Source: Amorphophallus konjac
Lineage: Eukaryota > Streptophyta > Magnoliopsida > Alismatales > Araceae
Assembly (NCBI GenBank): GCA_022559845.1
Contig: CM040125.1
Location: 327,615,829 to 327,679,828 of the forward strand
Length of the DNA: 64,000 bases
Reading direction: 5' to 3'
Below the pieces are notes generated by a model. The model saw only the letters and a list, made by a program, of their open reading frames with translations, did no database searches and was not told the origin of the DNA. Each line of letters opens with the position of its first letter. Position 1 is the stretch's first letter. A program made the translations under genes and the position numbers. Shown here piece after piece: positions 9,656 to 21,455 of this stretch.

Positions 9656-11835
9656 ACAAATCCAAAAATCCAAATAAAATAAAATAAGATGAAGATAAAA
9701 CCATTCCCACAATGAGAAACTAAAATAAGTACAGAGCTAGCACAATAATCTAAAAAATAATACAGGAATTAAATAATTAATCACTAAACATCTACAAGGT
9801 CCAAAGTATCACATGTCCAATATAAGTACAGCCGACAGAAAGAAAAGTACAAGTATATAGGGCATATCCCGACTCTGGCAACTGGAACCACGCTGAAACT
9901 CTGGCGCGCCTCTCGACAACCCCACCTCACCTGAAAACATAGGGGTGAGCCTCATTTCATTGGCTCAGTAGGGATCCCGTGGACCCCCACCTCGCAATGA
10001 GAGGAACGAACCAGCATGGCACTCACGAGCACAAAAAGTAATGCTACCTATCGGGAGTACGGCAGAAGCAATGAGCAATAATAAATAAATAGAAAAGCTC
10101 ACTATGACTAACCGTACCAAATAAACCGACCTCGATCTGATAGGAAACAAGCCCATACCTGCCAGAAGACAGGAGCACCACCCACTAGAAGCAAAGTTGG
10201 ATGCGTCCCCTGACATCTTACACCGCGCCTCAGTGTCTCCCTACACGTCCCAGGCGGAGACTGAGACACACAACGAGTACCACAAACACGGACTAGTTGG
10301 GGTCACGCTCGTCAGCGCGGGTCCGACGTCCCCAACCTCGTGTGCACACACAGACCATGCGCCCTAGGTCAGATCCTCTAGCTGGTTCTTCCCCCGAAGC
10401 CTGAACTCAGGCTGCGCGTGGGGGCCCTACGGTAACTAGCCTAAAAACCATCTCTCGGGGTCACGCTCTCCACCGCTCCCAGGTGGGTTCGCACACGCGT
10501 GCGCTGGAAAGCTACGACTAGTGGACAGGTCACTGGAGGTAAGACTCTGACTCATGAAAACCACTGCTCGAAAGGAACAGAGTGTCGGTCCTCCCAAGAC
10601 CGTTTCTCCAAATGGCGGCCATCCCTGCATCGCAAAACGTGCCTAGCGGTCTCCTCGAGACCGCCAAGCTCAGCCTAGCGGTCACACCATGGCCGCAACC
10701 AGGAAAGACAAGGGGTTGCCTAGCGGTCTATCGCCAGACCGCCAAACCCACCAGGCGGCCACCTAAAGACCGCAAAACACTAGGAAACGGTCCAGCCCTG
10801 ACCGCAATCTGGTAACGACTCCCCAACGGTCAAAACACGCACCCCGAGTTGCTCTGACCAGGGCATAGAAACGGTCTACAGTTGGCCGCTACCCCAGGGG
10901 TAGCGGTCAGTCATAGGACCGCAACTGGGTTTGGTGGTCTCATTGAGACCGCCATTCCCAACCGACATTCAAAATCAATTAGCGGTCCCCAGAGGACCAG
11001 CCAAAGGGTATGGTGGTCTCTGGTAGGACCACAACTTCAATCTAAGCATGGAAACGGCAGGAACAGCCCAAAATCCTGATCCACGCCCCGATGATCCCCC
11101 GATGATGGGGAAACAAAGGGGAATTTATCCCCAACCCTCCTAGCATGATTCTACACCCATAGATCGGTCAAAAACCCCGAGAAACGAGAGATCCGACGCT
11201 TGAATCTCAAACATGCATTTTCACCCTCCCAGCACAAATACACCCCTCTCGACCTCTCCTCGGCCTAGAAATCATGAGAAAAGTGGGAAAGAGGGCAAGG
11301 ATCCGTCCCCCTACCTCAGGGAAGCTCGAAACCCGCCGGATCACCGTTGATCTTCAAATCTTGGCCATACACGATCACCACGCCCCCACACCGTGAAAAT
11401 GGCACCGTCACGATCACCTCGTCGCCGCTATCACCACCGCACTGCCGCGTTGGTCCGCCGTCCGTCACCGGAGGAGGAAGGGCACCACGAGCTCTTGGAC
11501 GGGGGAGAGAGTAATGGTCGGGAGCGGGGGGTTTCAACGGGAAGTAGAAGAAGAGAAAAAGAAGAAGAAAGGAAAAATGGAAAAGAAAAAAGGTTATTTA
11601 TAGAAAATCCATAAAATATGAAAAATTTGGGGATGCCATTTTCTAGATCCTCGAAACACGCTCGACGCACTGGTAATGTCCCGGAGTAGGAGAACACAAC
11701 GGTTCGCCCTATACGGGGTTCCGAAGGCTCGTTAGGGAAAAACACACGTAAACCATAAAATGCGCTCCGGGACCCCTGAAAGTGATCCGAAACTCTCGGA
11801 TCCAGATCCAAAAAATATCTGAAAAACCCGCAACA
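9656..11835 (-). repeat. Gypsy-type LTR-like sequence on the minus strand
   Basis: Read on the minus strand, a possible LTR start TGTTGCGGGTTTTTC lies at 11835. A TATAAATAA box follows at 11602-11594, then a purine-rich transcribed-looking leader. The lower end runs into a T-rich, terminator-like stretch and block X. No partner LTR, PBS or target duplication was found, so this may be a solo or broken LTR. Reading frames here have no recognised domain. Confidence 0.45.
10630..11045. repeat. Array of GGTC/GACC hairpins
   Basis: About eight degenerate units have the form TAGCGGTCT-loop-GAGACCGCCA, with loops of a few bases (for example GCGGTCTCCTCGAGACCGC near 10645 and GGTGGTCTCATTGAGACC near 10935). 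Arms change together in several units (GCGGTC/GACCGC versus GTGGTC/GACCAC). Confidence 0.6.
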
Positions 11836-11963
11836 TTATAGCTATGCCCCGACTAGCAGATGATTATGCAGGGGGCATCCTCTCTCAACAGCTACGGCAC
11901 ACGTCTTCGGCACGTCCCTCGGCTTCCCGGGGACGTTAGGGGGCGGATATAATACCTCATACA

Positions 11964-12830
11964 ATGCCATTGATAAACCCATTTCTGCAATCAGCTGGCC
12001 CGCACCCGAGTTCGACAGCTTCGGCGGTGATGAACAACCCAAGTGTCGAGCGAGCGGCCAAGATGAAGATGGCCGAGGGGGAAGTCACCAAGGCCGAGTT
12101 ACAAATAATTAAGCAAAGAAATGATGAGTCTGCCCTAGACTATATAGAAAGATGGAGAAATCTCCGTGAAAGATGCAGGCGTCCACCGAGTTACGAGGAT
12201 GCCGTTCAAATTTGCAAAAGCAATTTGAAGAGGGAAATCCTACAAAGGGTGATTGACATTGAAGTCAATACCTTTGAACAGTTAAAAGATCTGGCGGCTG
12301 ATGTTGAGGCCTTCTTGACAAAATACTGCTCGGCTGCTACCGCCTCAAGTTGGAAGAATGAACTAGCTGACAAGCATCTGGCGCAAGAAGAAACATACAC
12401 TTCAGATTTCAAGGCCTTCGAGTAACTATAGGAGAAAGCAAAAGAGGCAGTCGGGGCTTCTCCCACTAAGCCTACCGAATAAGGACCCTCATTGAGGGAA
12501 AAAATGAAGTCCTATTCTTTCCCTAAAAATAAGACTCAGACCCTCTTCGAGTGGGCTCAAGAATATGGCAAAATTGTGCTTCCAGAGTCGAAGAGACCGA
12601 GCGATGTCAAAAGGAGGGACGATCCCCAGTTCTGCCTATATCATCAGATGATGGGGCATTCCATTGAAGATTGCTACGTATTTAAAGATGTCATCGAAGG
12701 CCTGATCAAGAAAGGTGAACTACAAATGGGTGAGTACAAGGTGGTCCCACCGCGGCCTCATCAGATGCCTGGCTTTAAGAGGGCGGCTAATATGGCTGCA
12801 CCGCATCAGCCAAAGAACAATATGTTCTAA
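11964..12830 (+). pseudogene. Tat-type Ty3-gypsy Gag remnant
   Basis: One frame runs through the whole span but has in-frame stops at 12423 (TAA), 12429 (TAG), 12480 (TAA) and 12828 (TAA). The first part is a retrotransposon Gag capsid C-terminal region (KAELQIIKQRNDESALDYIE, RWRNLRERC, FEQLKDLAADVEAFL). The last part has a single CCHC-like zinc knuckle, CLYHQMMGHSIEDCYVFKD, typical of RIRE2/Tat Gag. The usual N-terminal capsid half is missing and no protease or polymerase follows; the element passes straight into repeats and a polypurine tract. Each stop sits where a Gln codon with C-to-T change is the simplest explanation. Family assignment is firm; lineage within gypsy is probable. Confidence 0.75.
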
Positions 12831-12939
12831 AGGGCATTTCAAGTCCCTTGAGCTGTGGCGGGGAGCCAGAAAAGATGCTGCAAGATATAAATGGTACCCC
12901 GATCTGGGGGCAGATGTATGAAATATTAATAATTACGTA

Positions 12940-13470
12940 CATAGCTGTTGCCGAATGTGTCCCCTTCTAGGGGTAGTTATCACTTTTAATAGCAATATGA
13001 AAAGGGAATGATGAAATGATGATGATGTGGGCCTTTCGAGGATCGTTCTATTGCAGATTTCTACACTATACATTTGCTGCTGATTACAGGGGCTATCGAA
13101 ATGATGAAGTCCCAGATAGCAATGATGATGAAAAGATGATGGAAATGATGTTGAAATGATCATGAAGATCATGATGAATAATAAAAATAAAGATGATGAA
13201 ATGATGATGAAATGATCGTGAAGATCATGATGAATGATGAGAAGAAGGAAAAATAAAGATGATGGCTGGTGATGAAATGATCGTGAAGATCATAATGAAT
13301 GATAAGAAGAAAAAAAGTGAAGATGATGAATGATGTTGAAATGATCATGAAGGTCATGATGAATATGAAAAAAAGAGATGATGAAAATCATGATGAATGA
13401 TGACCGGGGATCGGCAAGGGAATGATGAATACATGAAGATGATGATCGATAACAAAAAAGAAATATGTTC
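12940..13470 (+). repeat. Degenerate GATGATGAAATGATC-type repeats
   Basis: This is a low-complexity, purine-rich stretch. A unit of about 45-60 bases (AATGATCGTGAAGATCATGATG) recurs roughly six times, and each copy contains a GATC...GATC dyad. It leads into the next array. No coding signal. Confidence 0.6.
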
Positions 13471-15390
13471 AACCATCGGCGTTTAGGCCGATAGATGATC
13501 ACAAACATGTAATCACTCGCATTCGTGCCAATGAATGTCCAACAATATTGAAGATGTTCCACTATCGATGTTCAGGCCGATAGATGTCCACCAACATTCA
13601 AGATGTCTGATCATCGGTGCTCAGCCTAATAGATATTCAACAATATGCAAAAATGAGCAAGATTGCTGACCATCGGCATTCAGGCCGATAGATGTCCAAC
13701 AATATTCAAGAAAGTGCAAGATATCCAGCCATCGGTATTCAGGCCGATAGATGATCGACAATATCCGAAGATGTGCAAGATGACTAACCATCGACGTTTA
13801 GGCCGATAGATGTGTAACAACATTCAAGATGTCCACCATCGGTGTCCGAGCCGGTAGCTGTCCAGTAATGTCCAAAAATGGTCAGTAATATTTGAAGATG
13901 CTCCAGATACTCAATCATCGGCATTCAGGCTGATAGATGTTCAATAATGTTCAAAGAATATTCAAGATGTATGGCCATCGGCGCTTAGCCCGATAGATAG
14001 TTAGAAATACGCAAAGGTGAGCAAGGTGTTTGACCATCGGCATTCGGGCCGACAGATGCTCGTAGATCTACAATCATCGGTATTTAGACGGATAGATGCT
14101 TACAAATATGCGATCATTGGCGTTCAGGCCAGTAGATGGCCAACAACATTCACAGATGCTCAAGATGTCCAACCATCGGCATTCCGGTCGACAGATGGTT
14201 AGCAATGTTTAAAAGTGTCAAAGATGAGTCCGCCATCGGCATTCAGGCCGATAGATGCCCAACAATATCCAAGAATGTTCAAGATATTAAGCCATCGACA
14301 TTCAGACCGATAGATGCTCAATAATATCCAAAAGAATATACAAGATGAATGCATCGGCGTTCAAGCCGATAGATGCTCAACAATACTCAAAGATGGGAAT
14401 GATGAATGCATTGGCGCCCAGGTCGACAGATGCTCGACAATGTCCAACAACGCTCAAAGAAGTTCAATAATGTCCCAAGATATCAACCATCGGCGTCCGC
14501 ACCGATAGATGCTCCCCAACTTTCAAAGATGTCAAATATTCAACCATCGGCATCCAAGCCGATAGATGTCGAAGATTAGGCCAATTGATGACAAGTACTC
14601 AACCATCGACGGCAAGCCGACAGATGTCAACTATTTAGCCGTCGGCATTCAAGCCGACAAATACACAAAGATATTCAAAGAATTCGGTCAAGGATGTACA
14701 ACAATATTCGAGGGTTTTCCCAAGATGTCCAATCATCGGCCCCCAGGCCGATAGATGTTCAGTTGTATGCAAAGATGTTCAAGACTTCAACCTCCGGTAT
14801 CCAGGCCGATAGATGTTCAGTGATGTTTAAAGATGTTAAATATTCAACCATCGGCGCCAAGCCGATAGATGTCAAGTATTTAACCATCGGCGACAAGCCG
14901 ACAGATGTTCAATATTCAACTATCGATGCCAAGCCGACAGATGTCAAGATTCAACCATCGGCGCCAAGCCGATAGATGTCAAGTATTCAACCACCGGCGA
15001 CGAGCCGACAGATGTTCAATATTCAACCATCGGCGCCAAGCCGACAGATGTCAAGATTCCAACCATTGGGGATCAGGCCAACATATGATCAACCATTGGC
15101 AAGCAAGCCAATAGATGAGCAACCATCGGTAGTCACACCGAAAGATGTCTGACCATTGGCGATCAAGCCAACATATGATCAACCATCGGGGCTCAAGCCG
15201 ACAGATATCCAAGCCATCAGTAGTCACACCGACAGATGTTCGACCATTAGTAATCAAGCCAACAGATGATCAACCATCGGCACGCAGGCCGATAGATGTG
15301 CAACCATCGATAGTCACATCGACAGATGTCCCGCTATTGGCAACCAAGCCAACAGATGTCAAGACATCAGCATATAAGCTGACAGATGTG
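13470..15390 (+). repeat. Array of about 40 CATCGGC...GCCGATAGATG hairpin units
   Basis: Each unit has an inverted repeat such as CATCGGCATTCAGGCCGAT followed by AGATG(T) and a variable spacer. The unit period is about 55-60 bases in the first part and shortens to about 30 bases near the end. Loops vary most; arms are held or change in both halves (ATTGGC...GCCAAT near 15155). Tandem arrays between the coding part and 3' LTR are known in Tat/Ogre elements, which fits the Gag upstream and polypurine tract downstream. Open frames with repeated ADRC or PTD peptides are by-products. Confidence 0.85.
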
Positions 15391-15815
15391 CAAACCGACG
15401 GCCTAGACATTCTGTCGAAGCCCGCCTTCCTCCTTTCCGGCCAACAATTATCCTACCCTTGGTCCATACCTTCCGTTTGAGTCAATGATGTAAATGACTC
15501 TCCTTTGGTTAACACCAACCCCCCCTGTCCTACCAGGATTTCCCTCGATGCATAAAACTCTTCCTCCCGTGCTTCGGCATTGATATTGTACCCACAAAAA
15601 GAAAAAAAAGAAAAAAACGAATAAAAGTTGAAAAGAAGAAAAGAAAGAAAAAAAAGGAAATGAAGAAAAAAAAAGCATGCAGATGTTCATGACGAGCTGT
15701 CAGGAATGATAATATATACATACACGATGATGATAATGATGGTGAAATGATGATGATAATGATTAGGTGGGCTGCACCCGCAGCCCCGCTCTCTCGTCCC
15801 TCACTCGCGCCACTG

Positions 15816-15831
15816 GCGGGTGGGGGGCATT
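15816..15831 (+). other. Polypurine tract and probable 3' LTR start at 15832
   Basis: GGCGGGTGGGGGGCATT is followed by TGTGGACACCCAAAAATTT, the usual junction of polypurine tract and LTR in Tat-type gypsy elements. It closes the gag-plus-array remnant at 11964-15390. The far end of this LTR is not clear. Confidence 0.6.
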
Positions 15832-15954
15832 TGTGGACACCCAAAAATTTTCACGGTTCAATATAAAACTGAGCGATGTCCTGGCATCCTCGAAGACATA
15901 GTCCTGGAGTGTGGAGGCCCGAGCGTCAGAAAAGAAAAGAGAAAAGAAAAGAGA

Positions 15955-16260
15955 GGGAGTTTAATCGGTGGCATCCTACCACTGACTAAGCCCCCTTTCC
16001 GTTTAATCGGTGGCCCCTTTCTCTTTCTCTTTCTCCCCACCATTTAAATCGCGCCTCTCTCTCCTTTTCTCCCACTCCTCTTGTTAAAACCCCTCTCTCC
16101 CACTCCACCGTTTAAACGCCCCGTCCCTCCTCTCTTTCTCTTCACCCCACTGTTTAAACCTCTTGCTCTCCTCTCTCTCGCGATCTCTCTCTCCCGCCAG
16201 TTAAATCCTCACCATTTAAACCGCGCCAACTCCTTTTCTATCCCATCTCTTCCACCGGTG
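15955..16260 (+). repeat. TTTAACCGGTGGC-type array, segment 1
   Basis: Degenerate copies of TTTAAYCGGTGGC occur in a C+T-rich background, with variants TTTAAATCG and TTTAAACGC. It is upstream of the UAH fragment. Confidence 0.65.
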
Positions 16261-16344
16261 GGCATGAAGAAGACCTGACCAGGAGGAGTTCTCGGGGCAC
16301 CCGTCGGAGGGCCCCCCAGTCACTTCGGCCACCCTTCCTCTCTG

Positions 16345-16859
16345 TCCGTCGACGCTGAGAGATTACAGAGGCAGTTAGATGAGCTCTCAGCATTCTTTGA
16401 TGCGCTTGCTCCTTTGTGACTCGTATCTTGTTCAGCAAGAAGGATGTACTGGCTCATAGGTATGTAAAAGGTATTATGGGTCGATTGGGTCTGTCCATTC
16501 GAGAGGAGGCTGTTAGGAACATTTTTGCTCAATGGGAAGGATATGAAGCAGGACTCCTTGCAGTGGCCACAGGTTCCCACATTGATGCCATCCCATATTC
16601 AGGAAAATATGATGGTGTGGATGGTGTTTTGGGAGCTTTAGAGTAGGAAGGTGTGCCAATTGGTATAGTAATTGCTATTACTGCCCTCGCAAGTATCAAA
16701 GTAGATTTTGAAGGTAGTGGTGGGCACACTGGTGTAGTCATGATGTCGAGCAGAAATGATGCAGGGTTGGCAGCTGCGGAGTTAGCCTTGGCTGTTGAAA
16801 AACATGTTTTCTACAGTCAAAACAAGGGAGAAACAAGGGGTCAAACTGTTAGAATTTAA
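16345..16859 (+). pseudogene. UAH: Ureidoglycolate hydrolase (UAH) gene fragment, intron-free, captured
   Basis: The translation matches plant ureidoglycolate amidohydrolase, an M20-family, metal-dependent enzyme that releases ammonia from ureidoglycolate at the end of purine and allantoin breakdown in the endoplasmic reticulum. Seen are the N-terminal ERLQRQLDELSAF, then VTRILFSKKDV, REEAVRNIFAQWEGYE and the metal-site segment ATGSHIDAIPYSGKYDGV. The text then jumps from GVLGALE to EGVPIGIVIAITALASIKVD and GGHTGVVMMSSRNDAGLAAA. The part between, which carries further metal ligands, is missing (roughly 100 or more residues, inferred). A frameshift lies near 16413 and a TAG at 16644-16646 sits at the deletion joint. 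No introns interrupt the kept parts, so an mRNA-derived capture by a retroelement is likely. It cannot be functional. Confidence 0.85.
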
Positions 16860-16967
16860 AATTGTTAATCAAGACCCACCAGCATCATCACTTGCGTCGG
16901 TGGCAGCTACATCGTCACCTTCTGCCCCCGCACCTGATACTGCAGGCGCCATACCACTCTTCCTCTC

Positions 16968-17220
16968 CCCACTTAACCGGTAGCAAATATTCAACCGGTG
17001 TGGTGGCAAGCTCATTTAACCAGTGGCCTCATTTAACTGGTGGGACCAATTAACCGGTGGAAGATTCCAAGCCATCTAACAGGCAGCAGCTTCTTCAAGT
17101 ATTTAACCGGCAGCGATAGCTTAACTGGCAGGCACTGGCTTACAATTAAACGATTGCTGCCCATTTAAACGGTGGCCGCCTTTTTTCTGCAAACTCATTT
17201 AAATGGCAGCACCGGCGAGA
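16968..17220 (+). repeat. TTTAACCGGTGGC-type array, segment 2
   Basis: About ten copies at 15-30 base intervals, with variants such as CTTAACTGGCAG and TTTAAACGGTGGCC. It lies downstream of the UAH fragment, so that fragment is embedded in the array. Confidence 0.7.
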
Positions 17221-18289
17221 AGCAGAGCAGCAGAGCCGTCTTCGGGCATTAAAGGCTATAGGGGCTTAGGCCTGCCTAAAAAATGGCAACCACCGCATGC
17301 TGCCTTCGACAGTGCATGAAGCAGGCCGGCGTGATCTTCTCATTCCTGGCAATGATCTGCACGAACTGTGATCACCTGCGAACACTTGATGTCCCGACAA
17401 AGCCCATGCAGACCCAAAGATGGGAGACTATGTACCCGCGCTCGAATGGTAGCGCTGTAGCTCAAAAGCAACGCCATCAGGATCATCCCCTATCCGGTAA
17501 GGGGGGGTTGCCTTGGACCGGAGGGCTCACCACGGCCAGCAGTCGTACCGTTTGTCCAACAAATGTTTCACGACATGCTCGATGCCTAGACCTTCAATCA
17601 AAATGGAGGAAGATGATGCGTCCGTCCCTTTAAATGGGGCCTCATGGCGAAGAAGAAACTCTCTCTGGTTCTCTTTCGGCTTCCTAGAGGCTCCACGTGC
17701 AAGAGAAAGCTCCACAGAGAAAAAGAAAAAGCTGTGTGAAGTGAGCCTGCGTGAGTGCGAAGGAGAAGGGGAGGGAACCTCTGAAGAAAACTGGGAGTGT
17801 GAGGTGAGAGGGAGTAGGGGAACGGGAAAGAGGAGTCAATACTCCTCTCCCCCTTGCCATTGTGTCTTCTCCTTCAGGATGCTATTTTGTGTTCTTTCGT
17901 TTGCCTATATTTCCCCATACATGTAATATGTTTAGCAAAGTGAATGAAAACTTGAGGGTGCTTAAGTGCAATATCCATCTCTCTTCTCCCTTTGCCTGCG
18001 GCTTCATTTGAGTTATTTTTGTTCAACCGTGTGTTTCTGAGTGGAAGACAGCCGCTTCGTTTGGTTTAGTTCTCTCCATCACCAGGCGATTTAGTTTTAT
18101 AGTGCTCACAACATGAATACCTGGGAGAGCCCCTTTAGGAGGTGGCTCAGGGCTTGCCCAACATGGTGGGTAGGGCTCTGAGGCCAGTCCCCCAGAGGAT
18201 GCCCCCCTGAAGTCCCTTTGTTCCCCTTTCACGCATCTCTTGTCTTCCCTTTTTCTTATGACTTCTTCTTTCCCCCTAGAGGGGCCTAA
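17221..18289. other. Noncoding or unrecognised insert within the array
   Basis: A frame at 17283-17633 starts with Met but shows no known domain, and is not called. A C+T-rich leader-like stretch near 17640-17900 precedes a possible polyadenylation region (TGTAATATGTTTAGCAAAG near 17923). This could be R/U5 of the LTR that starts at 15832 or a second captured fragment. Confidence 0.3.
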
Positions 18290-18630
18290 TACATTAACTG
18301 GTGGGTTCTTATGGACTCAACTGACAGGGGACCCCCCAGGGTGTAACCAATGGCCTGTTTTAGTTTCCTTTTAGTGAAGCTTTAACCGGTGGGACTTTTC
18401 TTCTGCTTAACTGGTGATCCCCTCTTCACTGGCTTTTGACTGGTGGGTCGTTTAAATGGCTTTAACCGGTGGCACTTTGGGGTTTGACTGGTGGCACCTT
18501 CTCCCATTTAACTGGTAGCCTCCCCCTCATCGCAAGCTTAACCGGTGGCCCCACTTTCCATGGCCTTAACCGGCGAGGCTTTGGCATTAAACGGTGGGCC
18601 TTCCCCTAGGGCACTTAACCGGTGGCCCCA
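18290..18630 (+). repeat. TTTAACCGGTGGC-type array, segment 3
   Basis: About twelve copies, the best preserved of the three segments (TTAACCGGTGGC near 18380, 18460, 18539 and 18616). ACCGGT is a palindrome inside the motif. Confidence 0.75.
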
Positions 18631-18689
18631 TGGGTGTTCCATGCGATGTGTTCCGGTATGCTCGTCTCGGATGTTGCCGCTTTCGTGCA

Positions 18690-20840
18690 CATCCATATAA
18701 TTTCAGGGCCATCTCGGACTTGTCGATGGATGAGTACCCATCTCACTCCCCCCAAGCATCCGAGTCCGGGGGAACTGCTGCCCAAATTTTGTCAGACTAA
18801 AATCATGTTAATAACAAAAGGAAGCAACAAACAAATGGGATAAGATAAGAGAGAAACTTCTACAAAAAACAATGTAGAACTATGCATGAGCCCAAAGAAC
18901 TTGAAGGAACTAATGCCATATTGACAGCATATTGGATCATCACTGACACAAATGAAATACGATAAAAGAAAGAACTCAATGTGCAACATCGCTGGCTGAA
19001 GAATAAAAGATCAAAAGAGAAGGGGACACAGGCGCTCGTGCATACACCAGATTGATGCCCACTAACCCCTTTTGGGAAGGCGCTTGGCAGGGTTCTGTCC
19101 GGCCTGCTGAGTGGGGATCTTCAAAGGGTTGTTTTCAGATAAACCCCCCCTGCTGGCCAAACTTCCGCTCAGTCTTCTCGGAGCTGCATGGACTAATCCA
19201 AAGAATTGTTTGCATGCATGGCATGATTTAAATCTATCTGCATGAATAATTGCATGAATAAATCTGAGAATCCCTACATGAAGAAATCCAGAATTCTCAT
19301 ATGTATGAATAAATTCTCAAAAGGACTCATATGTGCAATTAGGTCCATGAGGCATCTGTGCATGGCTTGACTCACGAACATGCGTACATACCCATACAGG
19401 CCTGCATGGTAGGTCTCACATATGAATATAAAAAAATCTCTCGAGCCCTCCACTCATCATTGTCCCCCGCATGGTGGGCCTCCGGAATATTAAATGGTAG
19501 ACTGCGGAAGACTAGATCCCATCCAGCCGAAAGCTCCTATTATGCGTTGAGTTCAATACTCCGCCCAATACCGGGGATTCTCCTGTGGGGTATACACTTA
19601 ACCTTAGGGCATTGCATAATTCAGCCCAGGAGATTCACTTGTACAAGCACACAAATTTCCCCTTTGCATATTACATGAATAAATAAGCATCCCTTGCAGG
19701 CTCTATCATACGCATGCTTGTCTATTGCCTCTGGTATATTAAATGATATACTGCGGAAGGTTGGATTCCGTGTAGCCGGAAGCTACTACTATGTGTCGAG
19801 TTCAATACTCCGTCGGGTACCAGAAATTTCCTTCTGCATGAATTGAAATCTCCTGCATGCTGCGTGCATAATTGCACTCATTTGCATACCCCACCGTGTG
19901 TGTGCTTGTCTGCCATGGCCGGTATATCAAATAGTGAATCGCGGAGGGCCGGATCCCTTCCGACCGGAAGTTCTCACTATGCGTCGAGTGTAATACTCCG
20001 CCCAGTACCGGCCATTGCATCGTATAAGTGCCTTCATCGAACCCCTGCATCCTGTGTGCCACGCCCGTGTGTGCAATGGAGCCCTTCATTACAAGTATCG
20101 TATGCTCATGTGTCGTAAGCACCCACATCCTGCTTGTAACCCATTATTGCATAATAAACCTGCAAAAATCTGCATAAACTCATCTTGTAGAGCCATTACA
20201 TACCATAATCCTGCATGCCCAACTGCGAATTGCAAAGGCTTCGCTATCGTGGTTGGCAGCGTTGGCGCAGCCATTAGGCTGCGTCGACACAGCTCCAGCC
20301 TGTAGCCCCCAGGCGCCCTGTGCGTCGACGCCGCCACCTGGCTGTGTCGATGCACTGTCATTTTGCAAGCCTCGCGGGCGTCCAGTGTGTCGACGCAACC
20401 TTCAGGCTGTGTCGACTCACTGTTACCCTGTGACCCTTCTAGCCGCCTGCAGGGTCAACCCTCCTCTCACCACCTTATGCACCCATGCATGCATCATATT
20501 TTGCATAAAAAGGGACGATAATTAATGTGAAGTGAAGTCAAACAAAAAATGATAATCACAATAATAAAAAAATAAATAAACAATAAGACTATGTTAAGAA
20601 GAGAAAATTTAGTGGCACTAGACCTTGGGCAATCCTCGGACCCCGTGCAAGGGGAAAATCAAAGTTGCCCCGCAATATGGGCTTGGACCTTGGGGCTTCC
20701 CCACCATGGCCATGGCCACATGTTGCTCCGGGCTGATAGCCCATCGAGCTAGGTTCACCCCCATCGGGAATCGATCCCATCCCCATGAAATAAAGCATTA
20801 AGCTTGCCATGTCACGACATACATAAAGTCCCGCGATCAA
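18690..20840 (+). repeat. Tat-like gypsy noncoding block, forward copy 2
   Basis: It begins with the GAGTCCGGGGGAACTGCTGCC form near 18760. A CATGCAT-rich stretch follows, with three related units near 19465-19600, 19725-19830 and 19915-20010 (GGTATATYAAATGGTRRACTGCGGAAG; ATGCGTCGAGT; AATACTCCG). Next are GTCGACGC-type dyads at 20275-20420, an A+T-rich stretch and, at 20600-20840, the same kind of sequence as 9195-9400. No gene is seen; it is broken at 20840 by solo LTR C. Confidence 0.5.
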
Positions 20841-21265
20841 TGACACCCAAGAGGGGGGTGAATTGGGTGTTTACAAACTTTTACAAAACTCTTGGCCAAA
20901 AGTAACAAGTGTGATAAATAGCCGTAATGAAAATTTAGATCTATATGTAAACACTTGGATCTAATAAAATGTATCACACTTAACCGATCTTAGGTACGGT
21001 GGCAGAGGTAAAAATCTAAAGATTCAACTCACGCAAGATGTTATCTTCCTGACAAGGTTTGCCTTGTCGATTTGAACCAACCTTTTAATATACCCGAGAT
21101 GTAATATGAGAATGATACATTATGCTAGATCTAACTTAACCAATACAACCAAATTAAAACTACGTGTGTGCTGCACAGAATGGGGATAGAAGAAAAAGAA
21201 CAAACCACACAAAGGATAATGATTTTTAGGTGGTTCGGATGCAACAACGGTAACCTACGTCCACC

Positions 21266-21315
21266 CCTCACAATCTGTGAGGATTCCCACGCTATCTTGT
21301 AAAGGATTACAAGAT
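21266..21315. other. Two perfect hairpins in solo LTR C
   Basis: CCTCACA (21266-21272) pairs with TGTGAGG (21276-21282), at the same place as the first hairpin in A and B. ATCTTGTAA (21294-21302) pairs with TTACAAGAT (21307-21315) around an AGGA loop. Confidence 0.75.
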
Positions 21316-21404
21316 CAAAATAAACACACACACACAAGGGAGGAGTTGGAACTCCCACGAAGGTGCATAAGCACTGAATCACAAGGATATGTGAAAACTA
21401 GAAG

Positions 21405-21406
<2 letters not shown>

Positions 21407-21455
<49 letters not shown>

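Noticed and set aside
13470..15390. CRISPR-like array of spaced palindromic repeats
   Set aside because: Repeats are degenerate, spacing changes along the array, spacers resemble one another, and the context is a plant Tat-type retroelement with no cas genes.
14017..15480. Open frames with repeated ADRC, PTDV or HRRQADRC peptides
   Set aside because: They are readings of the tandem hairpin array in several frames, with no independent coding signal.
17283..17633. 116-codon frame after the UAH fragment
   Set aside because: No recognised family, overlapping frames of similar length, and a repeat-rich context; noted only as an unassigned insert.
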